Origin: Streptomyces antnestii
GTDB taxonomy: Bacteria; Actinomycetota; Actinomycetes; Streptomycetales; Streptomycetaceae
Assembly (NCBI RefSeq): GCF_004005495.1
Contig: NZ_RZYA01000005.1
Location: forward strand, 248,001 to 312,000
Direction: 5' to 3'
Length of the DNA stretch: 64,000 bases
The translations under genes were made by a program, and so were the position numbers. This document shows, piece after piece, positions 1 through 8,413 of the stretch. Positions within the stretch are counted from its first letter, which is position 1; every line of letters begins with the position of its first letter. The notes under the pieces were generated by a model. It worked only from the letters and a program-made list of their open reading frames with translations. It ran no database searches and was not told the DNA's origin.

Positions 1-1755
1 GGTCTGACGGTCTGGAACTACCGCCCGCGCCCCGCGGTCGCGGTCGTCGGTGTCGTCGTCCTCGCGCTCGTCGCGGGCGGCATGGGCATGTTCGGCGCCG
101 CCACGACTCAGGCGCCGGTCGCCGACGCGTCCAATGTCGGCAAGGGCAAGAAGATCTCCATCGGCTACATCCCGTGGGACGAGGGCGTCGCCTCCACCTT
201 CCTGTGGAAGGAGATCCTGGAGGAGCGCGGTTTCCAGGTCGAGGCCAAGCAGCTCGACGCGGGCCCGCTGTACACGTCGCTGGCCTCCGGGCAGGTCGAC
301 TTCGAGACCGACTCCTGGCTGCCGACCACGCACGCGCAGTACTGGAAGAAGTACGGCAAGCAGCTCGACGACCTCGGTGCCTGGTACGGCCAGACGTCCC
401 TGGAGCTCTCGGTGCCCGCCTACATGAAGGGCATCGACTCGCTCGATGACCTCAAGGGCAAGAGCGCCACCTTCGACGGCAAGATCACCGGCATCGAGTC
501 CAGCGCCGGAATGATGGGGCTCCTCAAGGACAAGGTCCTCAAGGAGTACGGCCTCGACAAGGAGTACCGGGTCGTCGACAGCTCCACGCCGGCGATGCTG
601 GCGCAGCTGAAGCGCGCGTACGCCAAGAAGCAGCCGATCGTCACGACGCTCTGGTCGCCGCACTGGGCGTACAGCGACTACAAGCTGAAGAAGCTCAAGG
701 ACCCGAAGGGTGCCTGGGGCAAGGGTGACGGTGTGCACACGCTGTCCCGCAAGGGCTTCGCCGCCGACAACCCCGAGGTCGGCGCGTGGCTCAAGAACTT
801 CAGGATGACCGAGAAGCAGCTGACGAGTCTTGAGGCCGACATCAACAAGGCCGGCAAGGGCAAGCAGCAGGACGCCGTCAAGGCGTGGCTGAAGGCGAAC
901 CCCGGTGTCGTCGACAAGCTGGCCCCGGTCAAGAAGTCCTCGACGGCCGGCGGCACGGGCGAGGCCGCCCGTCCGGTGAACGTCGCCTGGTTCCCCTGGG
1001 ACGAGGACGTCGCCGTCACCTACCTGTGGAAGCGCGTCCTCGGTGACCGCGGCTACAAGCTCAACCTGAAGCAGATGGACGTCGGCCCGGTCTACACCGG
1101 CCTCGGCTCCGGTGACCTGGACGTCAACTTCGACGCCTGGCTGCCCTATGCCCAGAAGAACTACTGGGACAAGCACAAGGACAACCTGAAGGACCTGGGC
1201 TCCTGGTACAGCCCGACGTCCCTCGAGATCGCCGTGCCCTCCTACGTGAAGGGCGTCAAGTCCCTCGAGGACCTCAAGGGCAAGGGCAAGACCTTCGACG
1301 GCAAGATCATCGGCATCGAGCCGGGCACCGGCGAGATGAACCTGCTGAAGAAGAACGTCCTGCCGGGCTACGGCCTCGACAAGGAGTACAAGGTCGTCGA
1401 CGGCTCCACGCCCGCGATGCTCGCCGAGCTGAAGCGCGCGTACGCCAAGAAGCAGCCGGTCGCCGTCGTGCTCTGGTCGCCGCACTGGGCGTACAGCCAG
1501 TACCAGCTCAACAAGCTGACCGACTCCAAGAAGCTCTTCGGTGAGGGCAACACGATCCGCACCATCGTCAACAAGGGCTTCCCCTCGAAGTACCCGCAGC
1601 TCACGAAGTGGTTCAAGAACTTCAAGATGAGCGAGAGCGAGCTGGGCAGCCTCGAGGCGGAGATCAAGAAGCGCGGTCAGGGCCATGAGGAACAGGCCGT
1701 GGACGCGTGGCTGAAGACGCACAAGGACGTCGCGGACCGGATGGCTCCGCAGTAG
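1..1755 (+). CDS. Glycine betaine/choline-type ABC transporter, C-terminal part with two substrate-binding domains (5' partial)
   Basis: The frame is open from base 1, so the gene begins upstream. The visible part starts with a hydrophobic segment near residues 12-30 of the fragment. Two tandem OpuAC-type substrate-binding domains follow, at about residues 55-315 and 323-580. They are close paralogues: both carry a W-D-E motif near the start (IPWDEGVAST and FPWDEDVAVT), a PAMLAxLKRAYAKKQP stretch and a LWSPHWAYS stretch. In actinobacterial glycine betaine or choline importers a permease domain is often fused in front of such domains, so the missing 5' part probably encodes the permease; this is inferred. 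Likely role: uptake of an osmoprotectant or quaternary amine. A strong terminator follows the stop. Confidence 0.85.
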   Translation, partial: GLTVWNYRPRPAVAVVGVVVLALVAGGMGMFGAATTQAPVADASNVGKGKKISIGYIPWDEGVASTFLWKEILEERGFQVEAKQLDAGPLYTSLASGQVDFETDSWLPTTHAQYWKKYGKQLDDLGAWYGQTSLELSVPAYMKGIDSLDDLKGKSATFDGKITGIESSAGMMGLLKDKVLKEYGLDKEYRVVDSSTPAMLAQLKRAYAKKQPIVTTLWSPHWAYSDYKLKKLKDPKGAWGKGDGVHTLSRKGFAADNPEVGAWLKNFRMTEKQLTSLEADINKAGKGKQQDAVKAWLKANPGVVDKLAPVKKSSTAGGTGEAARPVNVAWFPWDEDVAVTYLWKRVLGDRGYKLNLKQMDVGPVYTGLGSGDLDVNFDAWLPYAQKNYWDKHKDNLKDLGSWYSPTSLEIAVPSYVKGVKSLEDLKGKGKTFDGKIIGIEPGTGEMNLLKKNVLPGYGLDKEYKVVDGSTPAMLAELKRAYAKKQPVAVVLWSPHWAYSQYQLNKLTDSKKLFGEGNTIRTIVNKGFPSKYPQLTKWFKNFKMSESELGSLEAEIKKRGQGHEEQAVDAWLKTHKDVADRMAPQ

Positions 1756-1771
1756 TCCCGCAGGGTTCCAC

Positions 1772-1816
1772 ACGCGCGTGGGCGGCCGGTCTCCGTGACC
1801 GGCCGCCCACGCGCGT
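1772..1816 (+). terminator. Perfect 20-bp stem terminator after the ABC transporter gene
   Basis: The arms at 1772-1791 and 1797-1816 are perfectly complementary over 20 bp, with a 5-nt loop. There is no T run, which is normal for Streptomyces terminators. It separates the transporter gene from the XRE-cupin gene. Confidence 0.8.
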
Positions 1817-1852
1817 TCGCCCGCTCACATGAAACCGCGTCCCGAACCTGCG

Positions 1853-1858
1853 TAGTCT
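1853..1858 (+). promoter_or_regulatory. Possible -10 element (TAGTCT) for the XRE-cupin gene
   Basis: TAGTCT fits the TANNNT pattern and lies 45 bases before the start codon, just downstream of the terminator, where a new promoter is expected. No convincing -35 was found. Confidence 0.3.
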
Positions 1859-1903
1859 GCAAGGAACCGAACAGGTGACGACGCGCGGGAGGGAGCCGGG
1901 GCG

Positions 1904-2479
1904 ATGGACGAACACAAGGAGACACTTCGGGTGGGTGCGGCCGTGCGGCGCAGGCGCCGGGCCCAAGAGCTCACCCTCGCCGCCGTCGCGGAGCGCAGCG
2001 GCCTGTCCGTCCCGTTCCTGAGCCAGATCGAGAACGAACGCGCCAGACCGAGCCGGCGCTCCCTGGAGAAGGTCGCCGACGCGCTCGGCACCACCGCCGT
2101 CGAACTCCTGGCCGCCGCCGACCCCGCCCACACCGTGGACCTGGTGCGCGCGGGCGACGCCACGGTCACCGAGGACGCCTCGCCTCACTCCGTGGTGCGC
2201 TCCCTCGTCCGCGGCCATCACCAGCTGCACGCCGAGGAGTTCGTCGGCGACCACGACCCGCGCCGCGAGTTCCAGCTCCGCAACGACGTCCTGATGTACG
2301 TCACCGAGGGAGCCGTCGAGGTCGAGGCCGAGGGCCGGGCGTACCGGCTGGGCCGAGGCGACACCCTGTATCTGACCGGTGGCGTACGGCACCGCTGGCG
2401 GGCCACCGGCGACGACGCGCGCGTGCTCGTGGTCGCGGTCGCCGAGCACATCGAGGCGCGGGACGAACCCGGACGGTGA
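1904..2479 (+). CDS. XRE-family regulator with C-terminal cupin domain
   Basis: The protein has 191 residues. A helix-turn-helix of the XRE/Cro type lies at about residues 12-65 (AAVAERSGLSVPFLSQIENE is the core), and a cupin beta-barrel at about residues 110-185. This architecture belongs to small-molecule-sensing repressors or activators such as the PuuR/SutR group, in which the cupin binds the effector. The ATG at 1904 has a purine-rich site (GGGAGCCGGGG) just upstream. The gene overlaps the next by four bases (GTGA), so the two are co-translated and the regulator may control the BtuF-like gene. The effector is unknown. Confidence 0.85.
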   Translation: MDEHKETLRVGAAVRRRRRAQELTLAAVAERSGLSVPFLSQIENERARPSRRSLEKVADALGTTAVELLAAADPAHTVDLVRAGDATVTEDASPHSVVRSLVRGHHQLHAEEFVGDHDPRREFQLRNDVLMYVTEGAVEVEAEGRAYRLGRGDTLYLTGGVRHRWRATGDDARVLVVAVAEHIEARDEPGR

Positions 2480-3216
2480 CCGTGTCCCGCACCCCGCGCG
2501 TCGTCTCCCTCGTCCCCTCGCTGACCGAGGCGGTCGCCGTCACGCTGCCCGGAGCCCTCGTCGGCGCCACGGACTGGTGCACGCACCCGGCGGACCTCGG
2601 TGCAGGGCTCGTCCGGATCGGCGGCACGAAGAACCCCGACGTCGCACGCGTCATCGCCCTCGCCCCCGACCTCGTCATCGCCAACGAGGAGGAGAACCGC
2701 GCGCCCGATCTCGACGCCCTGCGCGACGCGGGACTCGACGTCCTCGTCACCGAGATCCGCGACCTGCCGGGCGCCCTGCGCGAGCTGGAGCGGGTCCTCG
2801 CGGCCTGCGGCACGCCGGAAAGGCCCCGCTGGCTGGACGAGGCCGCGGCCGCCTGGGACGAGGTCGAGGCGCCGGCCCGCCGGCTACGGGCGGCGGTCCC
2901 GGTGTGGCGCCGCCCCTGGATGGTGCTCGGCCGGGACACCTTCGCCGGTGACCTGCTCGCGCGGCTCGGCGTGGACAACGTCTACGCGGGCCACGGCGAG
3001 CGCTATCCGCGTCTCGCGGCGGACGAACTGCGCGCGGCGGACATCGACCTGGTGGTGCTGCCCGACGAGCCGTACCGCTTCACGCGGGACGACGGGCCCG
3101 AGCTGTTCCCGGTGCCCGCCGCGCTGGTCAGTGGCCGTCATCTCACGTGGTACGGGCCGTCGTTGGCGCGGGCGCCGCAGGTCCTCGCCGCGGCGCTGCG
3201 AGCAGCTCTCCGCTGA
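2476..3216 (+). CDS. Helical-backbone metal/cobalamin receptor (BtuF/TroA superfamily), probably cytoplasmic
   Basis: The protein has 246 residues. The opening VVSLVPSLTEAV, followed by the metal-receptor alternation of Rossmann-like lobes and long helices, matches BtuF-like vitamin B12 or siderophore-binding proteins. There is no signal peptide or lipobox, unlike transport-associated binding proteins, so it may act as an intracellular metal or cofactor receptor. The GTG start sits inside the stop of the XRE-cupin gene (GTGA). Its 3' end overlaps the convergent TDT gene by 74 bases. Family assignment is good; the ligand is not known. Confidence 0.75.
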   Translation: MTVSRTPRVVSLVPSLTEAVAVTLPGALVGATDWCTHPADLGAGLVRIGGTKNPDVARVIALAPDLVIANEEENRAPDLDALRDAGLDVLVTEIRDLPGALRELERVLAACGTPERPRWLDEAAAAWDEVEAPARRLRAAVPVWRRPWMVLGRDTFAGDLLARLGVDNVYAGHGERYPRLAADELRAADIDLVVLPDEPYRFTRDDGPELFPVPAALVSGRHLTWYGPSLARAPQVLAAALRAALR

Positions 3217-4300
3217 ACAGACCGCGGACCGTGAGCACGGCGGCGACGGCCCAGGCGGTGACGAGTACGGCGTACAGGGTGATCGCGAGCCCGTCGTACA
3301 CCGCGAGGCCCGTGTGCCTGGCGAGGCCCTCCGCGCCCGTGACACAGGTGCCGACGGGGAACGTGAACGCCCACCACGTCATCGAGAACCGCATGCCCCG
3401 GCGGCGGGCCCGCACGACCAGCGCCGCCGCGAGCGCCAGCCACAGCAGCGCGAACCCCATCACCGGGACGCCGTACAGGATCGCGAAGACGCCGAACCCC
3501 TGGGCGTAGGGGGCGGGCAGGACGCCCGGCGCGAGGTCCGCGAACTTGCCCACGGCGGTCGTCGACTGGCCGAGGGGCCCGAGCACCAGGAACAGGGCCG
3601 GGGTGGCCATCACGGGCAGCGGGCCCGCCGTGACGAGCCGCGCGAAGATCACCGGAAGCATCAGGGCGACGGCGATCAGACTGAGCCCGAACAGGGCGAC
3701 ACAGGCGAGAAGCAGCGTCTGCCGCCACTGGCCGGCCGGGAGATGGGGCACCAGGAGCGGGCCGACGGCCGCGGACACCATGGGCGCCACGACGGGCAGC
3801 AGCCACACGGGGGAGGCCTGACCCGGCTCGATCCGATGCCTGGCCACCATCAGGTACGGGACGGCCACCGCCGCCGCGAGCCCGGTCACCGTCCCCGCCG
3901 TGAACAGCACCGTGTCCAGGGCGACCGCCGCGCGCGTCCCGATCCAGTCCTGTCCCACCAGCATCGTGCCGCCGCCGACCGCGAGCAGTGCCATCGCGAG
4001 GCAGCCGTAGAAGGGGGCCACGGCCGGGTCCAGGAGATGCTCCCGGGCCCGGTCGGCGTGGTGCGTCCAGTGCAGCGCGCGGGCCGTGAGGAGGACGACG
4101 AGCGCCACCAGGGAGAGCGCCCACATCACCGTGCACACGCTCCGCAGACCCGGTACGTGGACGGGGAGCGCCGCGCCCGCGTTCGCGATGATCGCGGTGC
4201 CCATCACGGACGCGTACCAGTTGGGGCCGAGGTGGCGCACCGCGGGACACCGGGCGGACGGGGTGCGGGCGGCGGTGGGCGACGGGGCGACGGTGACCAT
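3143..4300 (-). CDS. TDT-family transporter (TehA/malic-acid transport/SLAC1-like)
   Basis: The protein has 385 residues with about ten hydrophobic segments and the family opening LGPNWYASVMGTAIIANAG. TDT proteins move C4-dicarboxylates, sulfite or tellurite-related anions across the cytoplasmic membrane; the substrate here cannot be read from sequence. The reading frame stays open far upstream, but the ATG at 4300 has a good GGTGGAG site and the family begins there. It is divergent from a LysR gene, the usual arrangement of a transporter with its own regulator. Its last 74 bases overlap the convergent BtuF-like gene. Confidence 0.85.
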   Translation of the reverse strand: MVTVAPSPTAARTPSARCPAVRHLGPNWYASVMGTAIIANAGAALPVHVPGLRSVCTVMWALSLVALVVLLTARALHWTHHADRAREHLLDPAVAPFYGCLAMALLAVGGGTMLVGQDWIGTRAAVALDTVLFTAGTVTGLAAAVAVPYLMVARHRIEPGQASPVWLLPVVAPMVSAAVGPLLVPHLPAGQWRQTLLLACVALFGLSLIAVALMLPVIFARLVTAGPLPVMATPALFLVLGPLGQSTTAVGKFADLAPGVLPAPYAQGFGVFAILYGVPVMGFALLWLALAAALVVRARRRGMRFSMTWWAFTFPVGTCVTGAEGLARHTGLAVYDGLAITLYAVLVTAWAVAAVLTVRGLFSGELLAAPRRGPAAPAPTTARTT

Positions 4301-4341
4301 GACTCCACCGTCCCGCCGGGCGGCCGCCCCCACCAGGGACG

Positions 4342-4370
4342 ATGCCTCTATGAGGGCATAAGCTGGCTTT
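4342..4370 (+). promoter_or_regulatory. Divergent LysR/TDT control region with dyad and possible leaderless start
   Basis: Between the two start codons lies an interrupted dyad, ATGCC-N8-GGCAT at 4342-4359, of the size LysR regulators bind. A TAAGCT -10-like element at 4359-4364 is only six bases from the LysR ATG, and no Shine-Dalgarno site is present, so the LysR mRNA may be leaderless. The reading is by eye only. Confidence 0.35.
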
Positions 4371-5312
4371 ATGGGCGGCGATACGGCAGGTGCGGCGGAC
4401 GGTTCGACGATCGGGGCGGGCCTGGCCCACCGGGTCCCGGACCTCGGCGCCCTGGAACTCCTGCTCGCCGTGGCGCGGCTCGGCAGCCTCGGCCGCGCCG
4501 CCCGCGAGACCGGCATCACGCAGCCCGCGGCCAGCAGCCGCATCCGCTCCATGGAGCGCCAGCTCGGGGTGGCTCTCGTCGACCGGTCCCCGCGCGGCTC
4601 ACGGCTGACCGACGCGGGCGCCCTCGTCACGGACTGGGCGCGGCGGATCGTCGAGGCGGCGGAGGCCTTCGACGCGGGCGCGCAGGCGCTGCGCGACCGC
4701 CGGGACTCGCGCCTGCGCGTCGCGGCGAGCATGACGATCGCCGAGTACCTGCTCCCCAACTGGCTGCTCGCGCTGCGAGCGGAGCGCCCCGACACCGCCG
4801 TGTCGCTGCACGCGGGCAACTCGGCGGCCGTCGCCGAGCGCCTGCTGTCCGGGGAGGCCGACCTCGGCTTCGTCGAGGGCCTCGCCGTGCCGCCGGGCCT
4901 GGACGCCACGGTCATCGCCCGGGACCGGCTCATCGTGGTCACCGCCCCCGCGCACCCCTGGGCCCGGCGGGCGAAGCCGCTGGCGGCGGACGAGCTGGCG
5001 GCGACCCCGCTCATCCTGCGGGAGCGGGGCTCGGGCACGCGTCAGGTGCTCGACGCCGCGCTCGGCGGCCTCGCCCGCCCCCTCATCGAGCTGTCGTCGA
5101 CGACCGCGGTGAAGGCCGCGGCGGTGAGCGGCGCCGGCCCCGCCGTCCTGAGCGAACTCGCCGTGGGAGAGGAACTCGCCGCCCGCAGGCTCGTCGAGAT
5201 CCCCCTCGAAGGCGTCACGCTGCGCAGGGACCTGCGCGCGGTCTGGCCGACCGGACACCGGCCGGTGGGGCCGGCCAGGGATCTGCTCGGGCTCACCCGG
5301 GGACCCGCCTGA
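4371..5312 (+). CDS. LysR-family transcriptional regulator
   Basis: The protein has 313 residues. The winged helix-turn-helix lies at about residues 24-82 (RAARETGITQPAASSRIRSM is the recognition region). A LysR substrate-binding domain runs from about residue 110 to 300. It is divergent from the TDT transporter gene across 70 bases, so it most likely regulates that transporter and itself in response to the transported anion. The ATG has no ribosome-binding site, in line with a leaderless transcript. Confidence 0.88.
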   Translation: MGGDTAGAADGSTIGAGLAHRVPDLGALELLLAVARLGSLGRAARETGITQPAASSRIRSMERQLGVALVDRSPRGSRLTDAGALVTDWARRIVEAAEAFDAGAQALRDRRDSRLRVAASMTIAEYLLPNWLLALRAERPDTAVSLHAGNSAAVAERLLSGEADLGFVEGLAVPPGLDATVIARDRLIVVTAPAHPWARRAKPLAADELAATPLILRERGSGTRQVLDAALGGLARPLIELSSTTAVKAAAVSGAGPAVLSELAVGEELAARRLVEIPLEGVTLRRDLRAVWPTGHRPVGPARDLLGLTRGPA

Positions 5313-5328
5313 GGACCGCGAGGGGGCG

Positions 5329-6021
5329 TCAGTTGCCGCCCCGGGCCGCGCGGATCAGGCCTCCCATGACGCGCGCGTCCTCGCCCATCTCGGGGTGCCA
5401 CTGCACGCCGAGCACCCAGGTGAGACCCTGGAGTTCGACCGCCTCGACGGTGCCGTCCGCGGCGTGCGCCGACGCGACCAGGCCCCGGCCGAGCCGGTCG
5501 ACCGCCTGGTGGTGGTACGTCGGCACGTCCATCGCTTCGGGCACCAGCTCGCCGTACCGGGTCCCGGGCACGGGCGTCACCGCGTGCTGCCCGAAGACGC
5601 CGGTGTCCTTCACATGTCCCTCGATGTGCTGGGTGAGCGTGCCGCCGAGCGCCACGTTCAACAGCTGCATGCCCCGGCAGATGCCGAGCAGGGGCTTGCC
5701 GGACGCCAACGCGGCCCGGATCAGGGCGAGTTCCCACGCGTCCCGCTCCACCGCGGGCGGCCCGGTGCGGTCGTCGCGCACGGCGCCGTAGCGGCCCGGG
5801 TCCACATCGGCCCCGCCGGCGACGACGAGTCCGTCGAGCCGCGCGACCACCGAGGGCGCGTACGAGGGGTCGTCCGGCGGCACCATCGCGGTGAGGCCGC
5901 CGGCGGACTGCACGAGCCGTGGGTACCCGGCGGGCAGCAGCGCGGCGGGCAGTTCCCACACGCCCCAGCTCGCCTTGGCCTCCCAGTAGGTGCTCACGCC
6001 GATCAGCGGCCTGCTCATCAT
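5329..6021 (-). CDS. Class I glutamine amidotransferase-like gamma-glutamyl hydrolase (PuuD-like)
   Basis: The protein has 230 residues and resembles E. coli PuuD, which hydrolyses gamma-glutamyl-GABA. The catalytic triad is visible: Cys115 in GICRGMQ, and His209 and Glu211 in VQWHPE. It should release free glutamate and an acid from a gamma-glutamylated intermediate, the last step of a glutamylated amine pathway. It sits downstream of an ethanolamine-type permease on the same strand, 23 bases away, and next to the GntR regulator and glnA4-type gene. Start: ATG at 6021 with a GGGAG site; a second in-frame ATG follows immediately. Confidence 0.88.
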   Translation of the reverse strand: MMSRPLIGVSTYWEAKASWGVWELPAALLPAGYPRLVQSAGGLTAMVPPDDPSYAPSVVARLDGLVVAGGADVDPGRYGAVRDDRTGPPAVERDAWELALIRAALASGKPLLGICRGMQLLNVALGGTLTQHIEGHVKDTGVFGQHAVTPVPGTRYGELVPEAMDVPTYHHQAVDRLGRGLVASAHAADGTVEAVELQGLTWVLGVQWHPEMGEDARVMGGLIRAARGGN

Positions 6022-6044
6022 GTGCCCGTGCTCCCTCACCGTGC

Positions 6045-7487
6045 TCAGTCCCGTTCCAGTTCGGCCTCTGCCGCCGCGAGCGCCGCGAACTCCTCCTCGG
6101 GGGCCCGCGCCACCAGGTGCCTGCGGCTGTAGGCCCCGAAGTACCCGATCGCCACCGCGTACACGCCGAGCGCGATCAGCGCCGCCGTCACGTCCACCAG
6201 GAAGGTGGCCACGAGGGCCGCGCACGCGAGGACGAGCGCCACGGACGAGGTGAGCACGCCGCCCGGAGTGCGGTACGGCCGGTCGAGGCCCGGTTCCCGG
6301 CGCCGCAGGACGATGTGCGACAGGGACATCAGAGCGTACGAGATCGTCGCGCCGAACACCGCGACGTTCAGCATGCGGGCACCGTCCCCCGTCGCGGCCG
6401 CGAGCGCGAAGCCGATCGCGCCCGGTACGAGCAGTCCGAGGTAGGGCGCCTTGCGCCGGCTGGTGAGCGACAGGAAGCGCGGGAGGTAGCCCGCGCGGGA
6501 CAGCGCGAAGAGCTGGCGCGAGCCCGCGTAGATCAGGGAGAAGAACGAGGCGACGAGGCCGGCGAGACCCGCGTAGTTCACGATCCGGCTGAGCGCCGTG
6601 GCCTTTCCGCCGGGCTGCAGGGCCTCGACCAGCGGGTTCCCGGCGTCCTGGACGGCCGCGGCGCCGCGCGCGCCGGTGGAGGCGAGGAAGGTCAGTACGG
6701 CGAGCACCACGAGGATCGCCATGGACCAGCGGATGGCGCGGGGCAGGGTGCGCGCCGGGTCCTTCGTCTCCTCGGCCGCGAGCGGTACGCCCTCCACGCC
6801 CAGGAAGAACCACATGCCGAACGGGAACGCGGCCCAGATGCCGAGGATCCCCATCGGCAGCCAGGAGTTGGCGCCGAACGCGTCCGCGTGCACCGGGATG
6901 TCGTCGAGCCGCGACGCGTCGAAGTGGCTGAACGCGGCGACCGCGAAGACCAGCAGCGCCGCGACCGCGATGCCGGTGACCACGAAGCTGAAGCGCAGCG
7001 CCTCGCCCACGCCCCACAGGTGGATGCCGATGAAGACGACGAAGCAGGCCAGGTAGACCGGCCAGCCCGAGGTCAGGCCGAACAGGCCGAGCGACTCGAC
7101 GTAGTCGCCGATGAAGATCGAGATGGCGGCGGGCGCCAGGACGTACTCGATGAGGATGGCGGTGCCGGTGAGGAAGCCGCCCCAGGGGCCGAGGGCGCGG
7201 CGCGCGAAGCCGTAGCCGCCGCCCGCGGTGGGCAGCACCGAGGACAGCTCGGCCAGCGAGAACACCATGCACGCGTACATGACGCCCATCAGGGCCATCG
7301 CGATCCCGAGGCCGCCGAAGCCGCCCTGCGCCAGGCCGAAGTTCCAGCCCGAGTAGTCGCCCGAGACGACGTACGCGACGCCGAGTCCGGTCAGGAGCAG
7401 CCAGCCGGCGCTGCCGCGGCGCAGCGTTCTGCGCTCCAGATAGTCGTCGCCCTCGACGGGGCGTGGCTTCTCGGTGTCCAAGGTCAT
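6045..7487 (-). CDS. APC-superfamily amino acid/amine permease (ethanolamine permease type)
   Basis: The protein has 480 residues and about twelve membrane segments. The stretch VVSGDYSGWNFGLAQGG near residue 40 is typical of ethanolamine permeases of the APC superfamily. It should import ethanolamine or a similar small amine by proton symport. It is co-directional with the PuuD-like gene and opposite in direction to the synthetase gene, with the GntR gene between, so the locus includes uptake, glutamylation and hydrolysis. The ATG at 7487 has GGGGAG ten bases upstream; the frame reads open a further 27 bases but without a better site. Confidence 0.85.
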   Translation of the reverse strand: MTLDTEKPRPVEGDDYLERRTLRRGSAGWLLLTGLGVAYVVSGDYSGWNFGLAQGGFGGLGIAMALMGVMYACMVFSLAELSSVLPTAGGGYGFARRALGPWGGFLTGTAILIEYVLAPAAISIFIGDYVESLGLFGLTSGWPVYLACFVVFIGIHLWGVGEALRFSFVVTGIAVAALLVFAVAAFSHFDASRLDDIPVHADAFGANSWLPMGILGIWAAFPFGMWFFLGVEGVPLAAEETKDPARTLPRAIRWSMAILVVLAVLTFLASTGARGAAAVQDAGNPLVEALQPGGKATALSRIVNYAGLAGLVASFFSLIYAGSRQLFALSRAGYLPRFLSLTSRRKAPYLGLLVPGAIGFALAAATGDGARMLNVAVFGATISYALMSLSHIVLRRREPGLDRPYRTPGGVLTSSVALVLACAALVATFLVDVTAALIALGVYAVAIGYFGAYSRRHLVARAPEEEFAALAAAEAELERD

Positions 7488-7601
7488 GGCGCGGCTGCTC
7501 CCCGGCTGGTCCAATGGAATGGATCCATACCTTTGCGGGGAGCGTGCGAAGAAATCAAGACCCCTGCGTTACATGCCGGTTAATCACCCCTCGGATCTGC
7601 G

Positions 7602-8327
7602 TCAGGTCAGGAAGCCCCGCAGGAGAGCGGCCGTCCCGGCGCAGTGCTCGCGCATCATCTCCCGCGCCCCGTCCGCGTCCCCGTCGAGCACGGCCTCCAC
7701 CAGGGCCGTGTGCTGGCGCTGTGAATGTTCCAGGTTCCGTACCAAGAGCGGGATGCAGTCGAGCAGGTCGTTGACCGTCGCGCGCACCGCCGCGTACTGG
7801 GCCGTGAGCGTGGGTGAGCCGCACAGTTCGGCGAGCGTGAGGTGCAGGAGGGTGTCGAGGCGCCGGTAGTCGGCGAGCGGCGCGTCATGGGTGCGGGCCA
7901 GGGCGTCGCGCAGCCGGTCCGCCTGCTCGTCCGTGAGGCCGTGCGCGGCGCACAGCCCCGCCGCCCCCACCTCCAGGACCTCGCGGAAGCGCAGCGCGTC
8001 CTCCACGTCGACGTCCTTCAGGCGGCGGCGCAGCTCGTCCTCGCCCGGCGTGTCCGTGCGCGCCACGACGAACGTGCCGCCGTAGCGCCCGCGCCGCGAC
8101 TCCACCAGGCCCTGGTCCTGGAGCACCTTCAGGACCTCCCGCAGCGTGACCCGGCTGATTCCGAGCCGGTCCGCCAACTCCCGCTCCGACGGCAGGCGTT
8201 CACCCCCCGGCACCAGGCCGAGCCGGACGACCTGGAGGATCTGCTCCAGGGCCTCCTCGAATCCGTTGCCCGCCCGCACCGGCCGCAGCACCGGCGTGAG
8301 CCGGTCGTCGCCCTCGGTGTGCGACAT
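7602..8327 (-). CDS. GntR/FadR-type regulator (EpuRII-like) of the amine-utilisation cluster
   Basis: The protein has 241 residues. The winged helix lies at about residues 20-90 (SERELADRLGISRVTLREVL), and an FCD effector domain occupies the C-terminal half. It is divergent from the glnA4-type synthetase with an 86-base gap. In S. coelicolor the regulator beside glnA4 is, as I recall, named EpuRII and represses glnA4; position and family agree. The ATG at 8327 has a G-rich site (GGGGG) about nine bases upstream. A possible operator lies in the divergent gap. Confidence 0.85.
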   Translation of the reverse strand: MSHTEGDDRLTPVLRPVRAGNGFEEALEQILQVVRLGLVPGGERLPSERELADRLGISRVTLREVLKVLQDQGLVESRRGRYGGTFVVARTDTPGEDELRRRLKDVDVEDALRFREVLEVGAAGLCAAHGLTDEQADRLRDALARTHDAPLADYRRLDTLLHLTLAELCGSPTLTAQYAAVRATVNDLLDCIPLLVRNLEHSQRQHTALVEAVLDGDADGAREMMREHCAGTAALLRGFLT

Positions 8328-8351
8328 ATGGCCGTACCCCCTTCCCAAGCA

Positions 8352-8373
8352 ATGGTTCTCCGCAATACCTTAT
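8352..8373. promoter_or_regulatory. Imperfect dyad, candidate GntR operator
   Basis: An imperfect inverted repeat, TGGTTCT facing AATACCT across about four bases, lies between the GntR and synthetase genes, about 40 bases before the synthetase start. FadR-type regulators bind short dyads of this kind. The evidence is position plus weak symmetry. Confidence 0.3.
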
Positions 8374-8413
8374 GGCTTCCGGCTGACCGAAGAAGCCCGA
8401 AGGAGGCCTTCCC

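Noticed and set aside
2600..5791. A 1063-codon open frame on the plus strand through the TDT and LysR region
   Set aside because: Composition is Arg/Pro/Gly/Ala-rich shadow sequence of real genes in other frames; it crosses genes on both strands and has no domain.
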